Source: Paenibacillus pabuli (GTDB lineage Bacteria > Bacillota > Bacilli > Paenibacillales > Paenibacillaceae). Taken from it: DNA of 36,638 nucleotides. A program made the position numbers and the translations under genes. The notes under the pieces are model-generated. The model had not been told where the DNA came from, did not search any database, and saw nothing but the letters and a program-made list of their open reading frames with translations. Positions 28,743 to 36,638 of this stretch are shown in pieces; positions within the stretch are counted from its first letter, which is position 1; every line of letters starts with the position of its first letter. The DNA is taken from positions 1 to 36,638 of the forward strand of contig NZ_JBDOIO010000002.1 of assembly GCF_039831995.1 (NCBI RefSeq). Reading direction: 5' to 3'.

Positions 28743-29549
28743 TTACCTTTTCATCAGCCAATCATGGTCAGGGTCATTCTGAAATTTCCAGGTTCGAGTT
28801 GGACCCGCCATCACATTAAGGTAATACACCCCATATCCCGGTGGAGCACCTACTGGATGGTATCCGCAAGGGACAAGCACCACTTCACCATTGTTCACTG
28901 CCAGTGTCTCATCCACAGATCGATCGTCCGTGTAAATACGCTGAATGGCAAACCCCTGCTCTGGCTGCACTCGGAAGTAATAGGTCTCCTCCAGTAAAGA
29001 TTCCTCAGGCAGGGCATCCCGGTCATGTTTATGCGGCGGATAACTCGACCAATGTCCATCAGGCGTGAACACTTCAACGACGAGCAGACTGTCCGCCTCC
29101 TTCTTTTCCGGTAAAATGTTATGAATTTGACGTTCCAGATTGCCGTATCCGCGAGTCTCTACTCCAACGTCTTCCGGTGTGATGAGACGAGCCGGATATG
29201 TCCCTTTTCCGGGTGCCGCACATATGGCTATTTCCAAAGTGGAAAGAGCCGTGATCTCCACCTGATCGGAGCTAGAGACATAGACGGAGAAAGGGGGCGT
29301 TTTCTCAAATATGCTCATTCTCTTCCCAACGTTTTCCCACGCATGCTCCCGCGTACTTACATTTGCCAGTCCGCTGAGAAGGACGATACAGAGTTCCTGA
29401 TCACCACTCTCACGGGTGAAGGATTGCCCTTCTGCAAGCAGTACCACCTGAAACCCAACATATTGCCAACCTGCAGACTCTGGAGTTACGTTTATAAGCG
29501 TGCCGTCTCCCTCCGAATCTACTGCCGGTTTCACGATACGTTCTGACAT
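28743..29549 (-). CDS. iolB: 5-deoxy-glucuronate isomerase
   Basis: IolB converts 5-deoxy-D-glucuronate to 2-deoxy-5-keto-D-gluconate. The protein of 268 residues is a double cupin; the metal-binding segment SSYPPHKHDRDALPEESLLEETYYFRVQPEQGF is well conserved, as is the C-terminal NNGEVVLVPCGYHPVGAPPGYGVYYLNVMAGPTR. AAAGGAG lies ahead of the ATG. It is 94 bases behind iolG and is the last enzyme gene of the operon, ahead of the LacI regulator. Confidence 0.95.
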   Translation of the reverse strand: MSERIVKPAVDSEGDGTLINVTPESAGWQYVGFQVVLLAEGQSFTRESGDQELCIVLLSGLANVSTREHAWENVGKRMSIFEKTPPFSVYVSSSDQVEITALSTLEIAICAAPGKGTYPARLITPEDVGVETRGYGNLERQIHNILPEKKEADSLLVVEVFTPDGHWSSYPPHKHDRDALPEESLLEETYYFRVQPEQGFAIQRIYTDDRSVDETLAVNNGEVVLVPCGYHPVGAPPGYGVYYLNVMAGPTRTWKFQNDPDHDWLMKR

Positions 29550-29643
29550 GCTGCACCCACTCCTTTCTGTGCCCCAAGCAATCTAGTATTTCCATCCAAT
29601 AGAAAAACCGTCTGCAATAGGCTGAACTCCCTGAATTGTATGT

Positions 29644-30696
29644 TTACGGCGAAGCAGTCTGAGATTCCATCGTCATCCCGATGACCTCCCGCAGCTTAAC
29701 AGGTCTTCCCTGTTCCATAGACATCCTTGCAGCCAGTGCAATCCGTTCAGCCTGAACCGCATCATGACCATCGACAGTAACGGGTGTATCATTCAGGATG
29801 GCTTCAATAAAAAGAGCTGTCTCCTGCACATAGGCCTCATTGTATCTTTCCAGAAAAAAGTGAAGTGGTTTATCCCTCATGAGCCCTGCCGCTGTACTAA
29901 TCTCTGCCGTATTGGGATGATCGTTTGCAGCTGCTGCACTGCCCAATGAGCCAAACACTTCGACACGCTGATCATATCCATATACCGCTTGGCGGCTATT
30001 ATCAATGACTCCGATGGCCCCATTTTCAAAGCTCATCGTCACAATTGCCGTGTCCACATCTCCATGCTCCGCAAAAACAGGGTGGATCAACACATTCCCT
30101 TGGGCATATACTTCCTCTACTTCACTTCCCGACAGATAACGTGCCATATCAAAATCGTGAATCATCATATCCATAAAAATTCCGCCAGACACCCGGATAT
30201 ACTCCGCGGGCGGCGGGCTCGGGTCCCGTGAAGTGATCTTGATGATATGCGGATCGCCGATCGTCCCGTCCTGCACGTGAGCACGCACCCGTTTGAAGTT
30301 GTGATCGAAACGACGGTTGAATCCGATTTGCAGCTTCACGCCAGCCTTTTGCACGGCTGCCACGGCCGCTTGGGTCTGAGCCAAATCCATACTGACCGGT
30401 TTCTCGCAGAAAATATGTTTGCCCGCTTGCGCCGCCAGTTCAATTAGCGGCACATGCGTATCCGTTGACGAGCAGATCAGCACGGCATCCACGTTCGGCA
30501 TCGAGATAAGCTGACTGCTGTCTGTCGTTACGACAGGAATACCCCGCAAGGAGGCCCAAGCCTCCAGCTCAGGCCCTGCAAACAAATCACTGATTCCTAC
30601 AATCTCGGCATGCGGGTTGCGCAGGAGATTGTCAGCATGAATTTTACCGATCCGTCCGGCACCGATAATCCCAATTCTCACTCTGTCCTTGCCCAT
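29644..30696 (-). CDS. iolG: Inositol 2-dehydrogenase
   Basis: IolG oxidises myo-inositol to scyllo-inosose with NAD, the first step of the pathway. The protein of 350 residues has a Rossmann domain with IGIIGAGRIGKIHADNL at the start, the substrate-side motif CEKP (about residues 98-101), and the family signature GGIFMDMMIHDFDMARYLSG with the catalytic Asp and His (about 170-190). GGGAGG lies ahead of the ATG. It sits 76 bases behind iolA. Other GFO/IDH/MocA family members act on related polyols, but the operon context favours inositol. Confidence 0.93.
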   Translation of the reverse strand: MGKDRVRIGIIGAGRIGKIHADNLLRNPHAEIVGISDLFAGPELEAWASLRGIPVVTTDSSQLISMPNVDAVLICSSTDTHVPLIELAAQAGKHIFCEKPVSMDLAQTQAAVAAVQKAGVKLQIGFNRRFDHNFKRVRAHVQDGTIGDPHIIKITSRDPSPPPAEYIRVSGGIFMDMMIHDFDMARYLSGSEVEEVYAQGNVLIHPVFAEHGDVDTAIVTMSFENGAIGVIDNSRQAVYGYDQRVEVFGSLGSAAAANDHPNTAEISTAAGLMRDKPLHFFLERYNEAYVQETALFIEAILNDTPVTVDGHDAVQAERIALAARMSMEQGRPVKLREVIGMTMESQTASP

Positions 30697-30772
30697 TTCG
30701 TTATCCTCCCTGTCCCTGTGTTCGCCGCTATCGGATGAGGTCTTCCCCTTGGTCTGGGGTATACCTAAGTTG

Positions 30773-32248
30773 TTACCAACGGGCAGTCACCATCTTCTTG
30801 CGCGTATAGAATTCAACACCATCCGTACCGTTGGCGTGCAGGTCACCGTAGAAGGATTTCTTCCAGCCGGAAAAAGGGAAGAAGGCCATTGGCGCAGGTA
30901 CTCCCAGGTTAATGCCAAGCATGCCTGCATCAATCGTTTCACGGAATTGTCGCATGCTCGCTCCGCTGCGGGTAAACAGGCACGCTCCGTTGGCAAAGTC
31001 AGAACGATTCGCCAGCTGGATTGCTTCCTCAAGCGTATCCACTCTTGCCACAGAGAGCACTGGTGCGAAGATCTCATCCTTCCAGATTTTCATGCTGCTC
31101 TGTACCTCATCAAATATTGTGGGTCCAACAAAGTAACCGGACTTGCTTACCGCTTCATCCTTCCGGCCATCGCGGATCAAGGCAGCGCCTTCCTGTTCTC
31201 CGGATTCGATGTAACTGAGAGTACGTTCTTTGTGCGGACCTCGAATTACCGGGCCGAGAAACACACCCTCATCCAAGCCATTGCCAATCGTGATGCGGTC
31301 GGCTGCTTCTACCAGCTTTTGAACCAACGTATCAGCCACATCACCAACGGCCACGACAACCGAGCAGGCCATGCAGCGTTCTCCGGCCGAGCCGAATGCC
31401 GCACTGGTGATCTCTTTCACCGTCAGGTCAAGATCGGCATCCGGCATGATGATCGAGTGATTTTTCGCACCAGCGAGCGCCTGCACCCGTTTTCCGTGTG
31501 CGGATGCGGTGGTGTAGACATATTCAGCTACAGGCTGTGATCCAACAAAAGAGATGGCTTGAACATCCTTATGTTCAAGCAGCCCGTTCACGACGTCATG
31601 CGCACCGTGAACGATGTTGAGCACGCCGTCCGGAAGCCCGGCTTCCTTGAACAGCTCAGCTAGTCGGCCTGCCAGCAGCGGTGTCCGCTCGGACGGCTTC
31701 AGGACAAAGGTATTCCCGCACGCAATCGCCAGCGGGAACATCCAGCACGGTACCATCATCGGGAAGTTGAAGGGAGTGATCCCTCCAATAACGCCGATTG
31801 GGTACCGATACATACCTGATTCCAGCCCGGTGGCGATATCGGGCAGCTGCTTGCCCATCATCAGATTCGGGGCACCTGCCGCGAATTCGACGCATTCAAT
31901 GCCGCGCTGCACTTCCCCGTAGGCTTCGGCATAGCTTTTGCCGTTCTCCAGCGTGACCAGCCGGGCAAGTTCTTCCCAATGCTCCACCAGCAGTTGCTGG
32001 TAGCGGAACAATACACGCGCGCGGCGGGGAACCGGTGTGCTGCTCCAGGACGGGAATGCCTCTCTTGCTGTCTGAACGGCAAGATCCACGTCTGCCTGTT
32101 CCGACAGCGGCACGTATGCAATGATTTCCTCCGTAGCCGGATTCATGACCGGCTCGTTTCGGGTTGCTGCCGGGGCCACCCAGGCACCCCCGATCCAGTT
32201 TTGTACCATCGTCACTGTTGTAGACGCTTCCGAAATCCCTTTTCCCAT
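30773..32248 (-). CDS. iolA: Methylmalonate-semialdehyde dehydrogenase (malonate semialdehyde)
   Basis: IolA oxidises malonate semialdehyde to acetyl-CoA and CO2 with NAD and CoA. The protein of 491 residues has the aldehyde dehydrogenase features: the NAD-binding region [32 protein letters not shown], the conserved [16 protein letters not shown], the catalytic cysteine in SAGERCMA (about residue 289), and [25 protein letters not shown] near the end. GGGAG lies ahead of the ATG. It is between iolC (gap 48) and iolG (gap 76). The CoA-dependent MmsA subgroup is indicated by GERCMA. Confidence 0.95.
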   Translation of the reverse strand: MGKGISEASTTVTMVQNWIGGAWVAPAATRNEPVMNPATEEIIAYVPLSEQADVDLAVQTAREAFPSWSSTPVPRRARVLFRYQQLLVEHWEELARLVTLENGKSYAEAYGEVQRGIECVEFAAGAPNLMMGKQLPDIATGLESGMYRYPIGVIGGITPFNFPMMVPCWMFPLAIACGNTFVLKPSERTPLLAGRLAELFKEAGLPDGVLNIVHGAHDVVNGLLEHKDVQAISFVGSQPVAEYVYTTASAHGKRVQALAGAKNHSIIMPDADLDLTVKEITSAAFGSAGERCMACSVVVAVGDVADTLVQKLVEAADRITIGNGLDEGVFLGPVIRGPHKERTLSYIESGEQEGAALIRDGRKDEAVSKSGYFVGPTIFDEVQSSMKIWKDEIFAPVLSVARVDTLEEAIQLANRSDFANGACLFTRSGASMRQFRETIDAGMLGINLGVPAPMAFFPFSGWKKSFYGDLHANGTDGVEFYTRKKMVTARW

Positions 32249-32296
32249 AGCCCTGTCTCCCTTCGCTTATATGTGTTACAGCTATTCTATAGTGAC

Positions 32297-33307
32297 TCAG
32301 GACAATGTAATCTCGCCCCGATTGCAGCGTTCGATATAATCATTCACCTGTTCTACCGTTGGCATCGCATCCGAGCAGCTGTGACTGGAGATGACGATAC
32401 TTGCTGCCGCGCTGCCATACGCCATGCTGCGTTCAATCGTCCAGTTCTGCATTAAGCCGTACAGGAACCCTGCCGCATAGGAATCACCAGCTCCAAATGT
32501 CTTCACCACACGTGCTGGGTAACTGTCTGCACGATGGGATAGCCCCTCGCGGGTATAGGCAATGGAGCCATCCTTGCCATGCTTGATAACCACAATTTTG
32601 GCTGAAAAATCAAACCACTTTTGCGCGGTCACCTGATCGCTGTGCTGTGGATTGTGGTCAAACGTCTCCATCATATCGAATTCCTCACGGGTGCCCAGGA
32701 TGATGTCGCATTTTTCGGCTGCAAGGTTGTAATACACTGCGGTTTCTTCCGCTGATGTCCAGGTGTAGGGACGATAATCGAGATCAAATACAATGACGGT
32801 TCCATGCTTTTTTGCATATGCTAGTGCCTGAAATACTGCTTCACGAGATGGGCTCTGGGCAAGAGCCGTTCCGGAAATCAGCAGCACCTTGGAGTCCGCG
32901 ATCAGCTGCTCCTGTACCTCGCGCGCCTGTAACAGCAGATCAGCTACATGATCGCGGTACATCAGGATGCTGCAGTCGGTGGGACTTTTGATCTCGGTAA
33001 AAGCAAGCCCTGTCACCGCTCCTGTGTCATCAGTCACCACATTGGATGTATCAATTCCGTTGCGCTCCAGATAGCTCTGGATGAATCTGCCCATCTGGTC
33101 ATTGGCGATTTTCCCGATAAAGGCTGTCTCCATGCCGAGCCTGGACATACCAATTGTAATATTGGCCGGAGATCCACCTACATATTTCGTAAACGTCATC
33201 GTCTCTTCCATCGGACGGTTGATCTCATTGGCGTTCAAATCAATGCACAGGCGACCGATTGCGGTAAAATCCATCTTCCTGGATGCAGGAAAGGAAACAT
33301 AAACCAT
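32297..33307 (-). CDS. iolC: 5-dehydro-2-deoxygluconokinase
   Basis: IolC phosphorylates 2-deoxy-5-keto-D-gluconate. The protein of 336 residues is a PfkB/ribokinase family kinase: an early GRLCIDLNANE and VGGSPANITIGMSRLG, and the ATP-binding, catalytic block VVKTFGAGDSYAAGFLYGL (the catalytic base is the Asp in GAGD). AGGGG lies 9 bases ahead of the ATG; an internal ATG at residue 12 is an alternative without an SD. A gap of 185 bases separates it from iolE, the largest in the operon, and may carry a secondary control; I see no clear promoter there. Confidence 0.94.
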   Translation of the reverse strand: MVYVSFPASRKMDFTAIGRLCIDLNANEINRPMEETMTFTKYVGGSPANITIGMSRLGMETAFIGKIANDQMGRFIQSYLERNGIDTSNVVTDDTGAVTGLAFTEIKSPTDCSILMYRDHVADLLLQAREVQEQLIADSKVLLISGTALAQSPSREAVFQALAYAKKHGTVIVFDLDYRPYTWTSAEETAVYYNLAAEKCDIILGTREEFDMMETFDHNPQHSDQVTAQKWFDFSAKIVVIKHGKDGSIAYTREGLSHRADSYPARVVKTFGAGDSYAAGFLYGLMQNWTIERSMAYGSAAASIVISSHSCSDAMPTVEQVNDYIERCNRGEITLS

Positions 33308-33492
33308 TGGTTCTGAACCCCTTTCTGTAATGGGATGGTGTTCCGGATTGAAGCTGCTGACCGATTCAGATAAAAATATGCTCTTCTTTCGGACTATATC
33401 TCTGTCTACATTGCACTATAGCTACGCGTATGTGAAAAGCACCTTCGTGATCTAACCTAGCGGTATGGAACTCCTATTGGCCCCCTGCTGGA

Positions 33493-34398
33493 TCAGCTGG
33501 GCTGCCCAATTAATGAATTCATGTACAAGAGGGATCGTTTCGCATATTCATATGGATTATGAATGGCAGGATCCTGCTCGCCTTCAAGCATCGCCCAGCC
33601 ATCATATCCCCGCTCAATCAATTCCAGCAGAATCGGTGCAAAATCAATGCATCCATCTCCAGGTACGGTAAACACCCCTTTGCGAATGCAGCCAACAAAA
33701 TCCGATTTCGCTGCCCGTGCCTCATCCAGTACATCCGGACGAATATCTTTGAGGTGGATATAGGCAATCCGGTCATAATGCTTACGCAGCAAAGCGAGTG
33801 GATCGGCCCCGCCGTAGTAGGCATGACCCGTGTCATAGAGCAAGTAAACAAGGGAAGGATCGGTCAACTCCATTAATCGGTCGATCTCCTCCGGCTGTTC
33901 CACAACTGTGCCGCCATGGTGATGGTACGTCAGTTTCAGTCCATATTCCCGTGCAATGGCTCCAGCTTCGTTCAACCCTTCAGCAAGGATGTGCCACTCC
34001 GATTCGCTGAGTCTTAGCACTTCCTTCTCATGTGGAGTCCGCCGGGGATCAAAATGCAGGGAACCCCCTACCTCTGCTGTACTAATGACTGTACTGCCCA
34101 TCAATTGCAGAAATTCCGCGTGTCTGCGGTAGCTGTCCAGCTCTGATTTTCGATAAGCCGGGTCAGAGAGCAGTACCGATTTCCACTGGGAAACAAGACG
34201 AATATTGCGCTTGCCTAGCTCCTCACGCAATGCGGCTGAATCCGTCGGATATTTGCGCCCCATCTCCGTACCTGTCAGTCCGAGTCGTTGAATATCATCC
34301 AAAATCTGCTCACATGTGGTGTTATCTCCATGCTCCTTCACATCCTCCCCAACCCAGTTGATCGGATGAATCCCGAGCTGAAATGGCAGCTTATTCAT
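33493..34398 (-). CDS. iolE: Inosose dehydratase
   Basis: IolE removes water from scyllo-inosose to give 3D-(3,5/4)-trihydroxycyclohexane-1,2-dione. The protein of 301 residues is a TIM-barrel of the xylose-isomerase-like class. Motifs are GIHPINWVGEDV near the start, LTYHHHGGTVVEQPEEIDRL in the middle, LLYDTGHAYYGG, and LKDIRPD and FTVPGDGCIDFAPIL later. GGAGACGTGGAG lies before the ATG. It is 59 bases behind iolD, whose product is the substrate of the next step. Confidence 0.95.
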   Translation of the reverse strand: MNKLPFQLGIHPINWVGEDVKEHGDNTTCEQILDDIQRLGLTGTEMGRKYPTDSAALREELGKRNIRLVSQWKSVLLSDPAYRKSELDSYRRHAEFLQLMGSTVISTAEVGGSLHFDPRRTPHEKEVLRLSESEWHILAEGLNEAGAIAREYGLKLTYHHHGGTVVEQPEEIDRLMELTDPSLVYLLYDTGHAYYGGADPLALLRKHYDRIAYIHLKDIRPDVLDEARAAKSDFVGCIRKGVFTVPGDGCIDFAPILLELIERGYDGWAMLEGEQDPAIHNPYEYAKRSLLYMNSLIGQPS

Positions 34399-34457
34399 TG
34401 CTCCACGTCTCCTTTTTTTGAGTCAGCATCATGCACAATCAGATACACTGTACTGAA

Positions 34458-36323
34458 TTAAATGGGCTTTGCTTTGGCACGGCTAGCTTGCATTGCATGG
34501 TGAGCACTAACCACTTTCTCTTCCGTCGATACTTCCGGCACACCAACATTCCACCAGGATTCATATCCTCCTGCGTTGGTTCCCGGTACAACCGGAATCT
34601 CGATAAGGGTAGTTATGCTCTCATTCCGCGCATCCCTGAGTGCCTGCTCCAGCTGCTCTGCCGTTTCCGCTCGATATGCTTTTGCTCCCAGACTCCGGGC
34701 ATGTGCTGCAAAATCCATCGGCATGTAATCCCCTGTCAGACGTCCACTCTCCGATTCCCTGTAGCGAAACTCGTTGCCGAACCCGTCACTGCCGTGCTCA
34801 CGCTGCAAATTATGAATGCACTGGAAGCCATTGTTGTTGAATAGCAAAATAGTGAACTTCTTTTGTTCCTGCAGGCTGGTCACCAGCTCGGAATGCAGCA
34901 TCAGGTAACTGCCGTCACCAACCATGGCATATACTTCCCGATCCGGCTCAGCAAGCGCTGCTCCGAACGCACCGCTCACCTCATACCCCATACAGGAGAA
35001 GCCGTATTCCATGTGATACGTCTTCGGTGCTGCTGCTCGCCACAGGCGATGCAAATCTCCGGGTAAGCTCCCCGCCGCACACACGATGACGGAAGCTGGA
35101 TCGATGGTCCGATTAATGACTCCAACGGCGGTGGTCTGTGCCAATCCGGCTTCGTGCTTTAGTTCATACAGCCGATCCACTTCACGATTCCATTCATCTC
35201 GCAGATCAGCAATATCGGATGGACCGTAGCCGCTAAGGTAGCCCCGTTCCTGCAGTGCCGTTTGCAGGGCTTGCAGACCTTCCCGTGCATCTGCCAGAAT
35301 GGCTTCCCCGCCGAGCTTGGCTGCATCCATGCCGTTCAGGTTGATGTTGATAAATGTCACCTCTGGATGCTGAAAAGCGGACCGGGACGCCGTCGTGAAA
35401 TCCGAGAACCGGGTGCCGACGCCGATCACAACATCTGCTTCTCTTGCGATCCGATTTGCCGCTAGCGAGCCAGTAACCCCGATGGCCCCCACGTTGAGTG
35501 GGTGGTCCCAGGACAGTGCACTCTTGCCAGCCTGCGTCTCGGCAACCGGAATGCCAAATGCCTCGGCGAAGGCAGCAAGCTGAGTGGATGCCTCGGAGTA
35601 CAACACACCGCCGCCAGCAACCAGCAGCGGCTTCCTGCCACGGGCCAGCTGCTCCGCGGCCCGTTCAATGGCCGCCTGAACCGGGGGGCGGCGATCCAGG
35701 TAATGCACCTTGCGGGCGAAGAACGCTTCAGGGTAATCGTACGCCTCTGCCTGCACATCCTGCGGCAGTGCCAGCGTTACCGCTCCCGTTTCCGCCGGAT
35801 CCGTGAGAACACGCATCGCCTGTGTGACGGCGATCATCAACTGTTCAGGACGTACAATGCGATCCCAATATTTGCTGACCGCTTTAAAGGGATCCGTAGC
35901 CGAAACAGTGTAATCACTGCTCACTTCGAGCTGTTGCAGTACCGGGTCCGGCTCACGTGTGGCAAAGTTATCTCCAGGGAGCAGAAGTACAGGAATCCGG
36001 TTAACTGTCGCCGTTGCGGCTGCGGTAATCATATTTAACGCACCTGGCCCAATGGATGTCGTGCACGCGTATATTTGTCTGCGATTCTTCTGCTTCGCAT
36101 AAGCCGCTGCAGTATGCACCATGCCCTGTTCATTCTTACCTTGCATGTACGTCAGGCTTCCTGAGCTGCGTTCCAGTGCCTCTCCTATTCCTGTAACATT
36201 ACCGTGTCCGAAAATACCGATAACACCCTTCACGAATTTGGTCTCCACACCATCTACGGAAATATACTGCTGATCCAGATAGCGGAGCAGCGCCTGGGCC
36301 ATGGTCAGCCGGATCGTTGTCAT
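34458..36323 (-). CDS. iolD: 3D-(3,5/4)-trihydroxycyclohexane-1,2-dione acylhydrolase
   Basis: IolD opens the trihydroxycyclohexane dione ring to 5-deoxy-glucuronate with thiamine diphosphate. The protein of 621 residues has the three-domain acetolactate-synthase-like structure: an early [13 protein letters not shown], a central domain with [20 protein letters not shown], and the thiamine-binding motif [29 protein letters not shown] (about residues 470-500), which includes the GDG and NN ends. GGAG lies 9 bases ahead of the ATG. It is the first gene of the iol operon; the region just upstream holds the operator cluster at 36341-36464. Confidence 0.95.
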   Translation of the reverse strand: MTTIRLTMAQALLRYLDQQYISVDGVETKFVKGVIGIFGHGNVTGIGEALERSSGSLTYMQGKNEQGMVHTAAAYAKQKNRRQIYACTTSIGPGALNMITAAATATVNRIPVLLLPGDNFATREPDPVLQQLEVSSDYTVSATDPFKAVSKYWDRIVRPEQLMIAVTQAMRVLTDPAETGAVTLALPQDVQAEAYDYPEAFFARKVHYLDRRPPVQAAIERAAEQLARGRKPLLVAGGGVLYSEASTQLAAFAEAFGIPVAETQAGKSALSWDHPLNVGAIGVTGSLAANRIAREADVVIGVGTRFSDFTTASRSAFQHPEVTFININLNGMDAAKLGGEAILADAREGLQALQTALQERGYLSGYGPSDIADLRDEWNREVDRLYELKHEAGLAQTTAVGVINRTIDPASVIVCAAGSLPGDLHRLWRAAAPKTYHMEYGFSCMGYEVSGAFGAALAEPDREVYAMVGDGSYLMLHSELVTSLQEQKKFTILLFNNNGFQCIHNLQREHGSDGFGNEFRYRESESGRLTGDYMPMDFAAHARSLGAKAYRAETAEQLEQALRDARNESITTLIEIPVVPGTNAGGYESWWNVGVPEVSTEEKVVSAHHAMQASRAKAKPI

Positions 36324-36340
36324 GGATTTCTGTCTCCTTC

Positions 36341-36396
36341 CCTTTATGGGTAAAGCGCTTAATCTACGTTAAGTGTAAGCGCCTTACCCATAAAGG
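36341..36396 (-). repeat. 18-bp-arm inverted repeat in the iolD leader
   Basis: CCTTTATGGGTAAAGCGC (36341-36358) is matched in 17 of 18 positions by the reverse complement of 36379-36396. Twenty bases lie between the arms. Each arm carries half of an AAGCGC operator-like box, so the structure combines two operator sites with a potential mRNA hairpin. Confidence 0.7.
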
Positions 36397-36408
36397 TTAA
36401 GCGCTTAA
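36351..36408. promoter_or_regulatory. AAGCGCTT operator cluster upstream of iolD
   Basis: Three boxes: TAAAGCGCTTAA (36351-36362), TAAGCGCCTTA (36376-36386) and the perfect palindrome TTAAGCGCTTAA (36397-36408). The last lies right behind the predicted start site, a classic position for a repressor. The LacI-family regulator at the end of the operon is the natural ligand. Confidence 0.7.
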
Positions 36409-36418
36409 TTGATATGGT

Positions 36419-36427
36419 ATTATAACA
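36419..36427 (-). promoter_or_regulatory. iolD promoter (extended -10)
   Basis: On the minus strand TGTTATAAT gives a perfect -10 box (36419-36424) with a TGn extension. The -35 region is weak (TATCTT). The start site would be near 36412, just upstream of the perfect palindrome. Confidence 0.65.
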
Positions 36428-36449
36428 TTAGTAAATAGGCAAGATATTT

Positions 36450-36464
36450 TTGTAAGCGTTTTAT
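36450..36464. promoter_or_regulatory. cre-like or fourth operator site
   Basis: ttgtaagcgttttat fits the catabolite-response element consensus (WTGNAANCGNWNNCW) with one mismatch and also resembles the AAGCGCTT operator half. It lies about 30 bases upstream of the -10 box, at the edge of the -35 region. Confidence 0.45.
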
Positions 36465-36595
36465 AAAATAATGATTAAGGTATCCTTATCTATATTGCTA
36501 AACATGATCTAAAACGTTGATGCCGATATAACTGGCTCAATTTAAATACTGTATTCACGTTGGTATTTGATTTAATTGAAATCGAAGAAAAACAC

Positions 36596-36629
36596 AAAAA
36601 AAGAGATGGCATCTACCATCTCTTTTTTC
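36596..36629. terminator. Bidirectional terminator at the right edge
   Basis: AAGAGATGG and CCATCTCTT pair around a 6-base loop with A and T runs on the two sides. It belongs to the next gene beyond the window, whichever strand that is on. The 130 bases between it and the iol operator cluster hold nothing else I recognise. Confidence 0.8.
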
Positions 36630-36638
36630 TCTATATGA

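Noticed and set aside
30689..31540. A 283-residue open frame on the plus strand opposite iolA
   Set aside because: It is the shadow of iolA on the other strand; the sequence is low-complexity in type and shows no domain.
33308..33492. An internal promoter between iolE and iolC
   Set aside because: TATAGT and TAGACA sequences are present on the minus strand but not at a workable spacing, so I do not call one.
34431..36038. Several plus-strand frames opposite iolD
   Set aside because: They are shadows of the iolD gene, with no SD and no family resemblance.
36324..36638. A possible gene in the right-edge intergenic region
   Set aside because: The AT-rich stretch holds promoter, operators and a terminator but no frame with a start and SD.

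Overview
The window looks like a Firmicutes chromosome, most probably Paenibacillus or a close relative (inference). Support: strong purine-rich Shine-Dalgarno (SD) sites ahead of most genes, sigma-A type promoters, a Bacillus-type rRNA operon with boxA-like elements and a tRNA train behind 5S, and a gene set (roc catabolism, iol cluster, Csp with a YdjO-like protein, DUF1304, DUF4261, DUF6953) familiar from Bacillales. I see no phage, transposase or CRISPR array.

Layout. 1-6735: an rRNA/tRNA operon on the minus strand. From its promoter near 6706-6734 it reads 16S, 23S, 5S, then Ile, Ala, Asn, Ser, Glu, Val, fMet, Asp, Thr, His, Gln and Lys (cut by the window edge). 6859-11833: an amino-acid module of a polar amino-acid binding lipoprotein, an ABC permease, ornithine aminotransferase and arginase on the minus strand, with a divergent GntR/FCD regulator. 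A near-identical 18-bp GTATAC motif lies in front of both the transporter genes and rocD, so the regulator probably controls both. 11867-16620: methyltransferase, a small Gly/Tyr-rich protein, a cold-shock pair (YdjO-like and Csp), a DUF6953 protein, a CPBP membrane protease and a PAP2-type phosphatase. 16683-19066: an AraC regulator divergent from a second-type pyruvate kinase of 471 residues whose potassium-site ligands are altered. 19093-27364: single genes and short operons (SRPBCC, TagA-type glycosyltransferase, AraC, MOSC, MFS, DUF1304, DUF4261, a STAS/SpoIIAA-like protein, and two membrane-anchored unknowns coupled to a GNAT acetyltransferase). 27515-36464: a myo-inositol catabolic operon on the minus strand, iolD-iolE-iolC-iolA-iolG-iolB, ending in a LacI-family regulator, with several AAGCGCTT-type operators at the iolD promoter. 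The right edge holds one terminator hairpin.

How the parts work together. The roc module imports a basic or polar amino acid and degrades arginine to ornithine and then glutamate semialdehyde, but it lacks an ABC ATPase gene here. The iol genes convert myo-inositol through scyllo-inosose to 2-deoxy-5-keto-gluconate 6-phosphate and oxidise malonate semialdehyde to acetyl-CoA; the aldolase (IolJ) and an inositol transporter are not in the window. No wholly new system stands out. The best leads are the altered cation site of the pyruvate kinase, the shared GTATAC operators, the nested operator/inverted-repeat structure at iolD, an att-like duplication of a tRNA-Glu 3' end, and a gene whose SD seems to point to a non-standard start codon.
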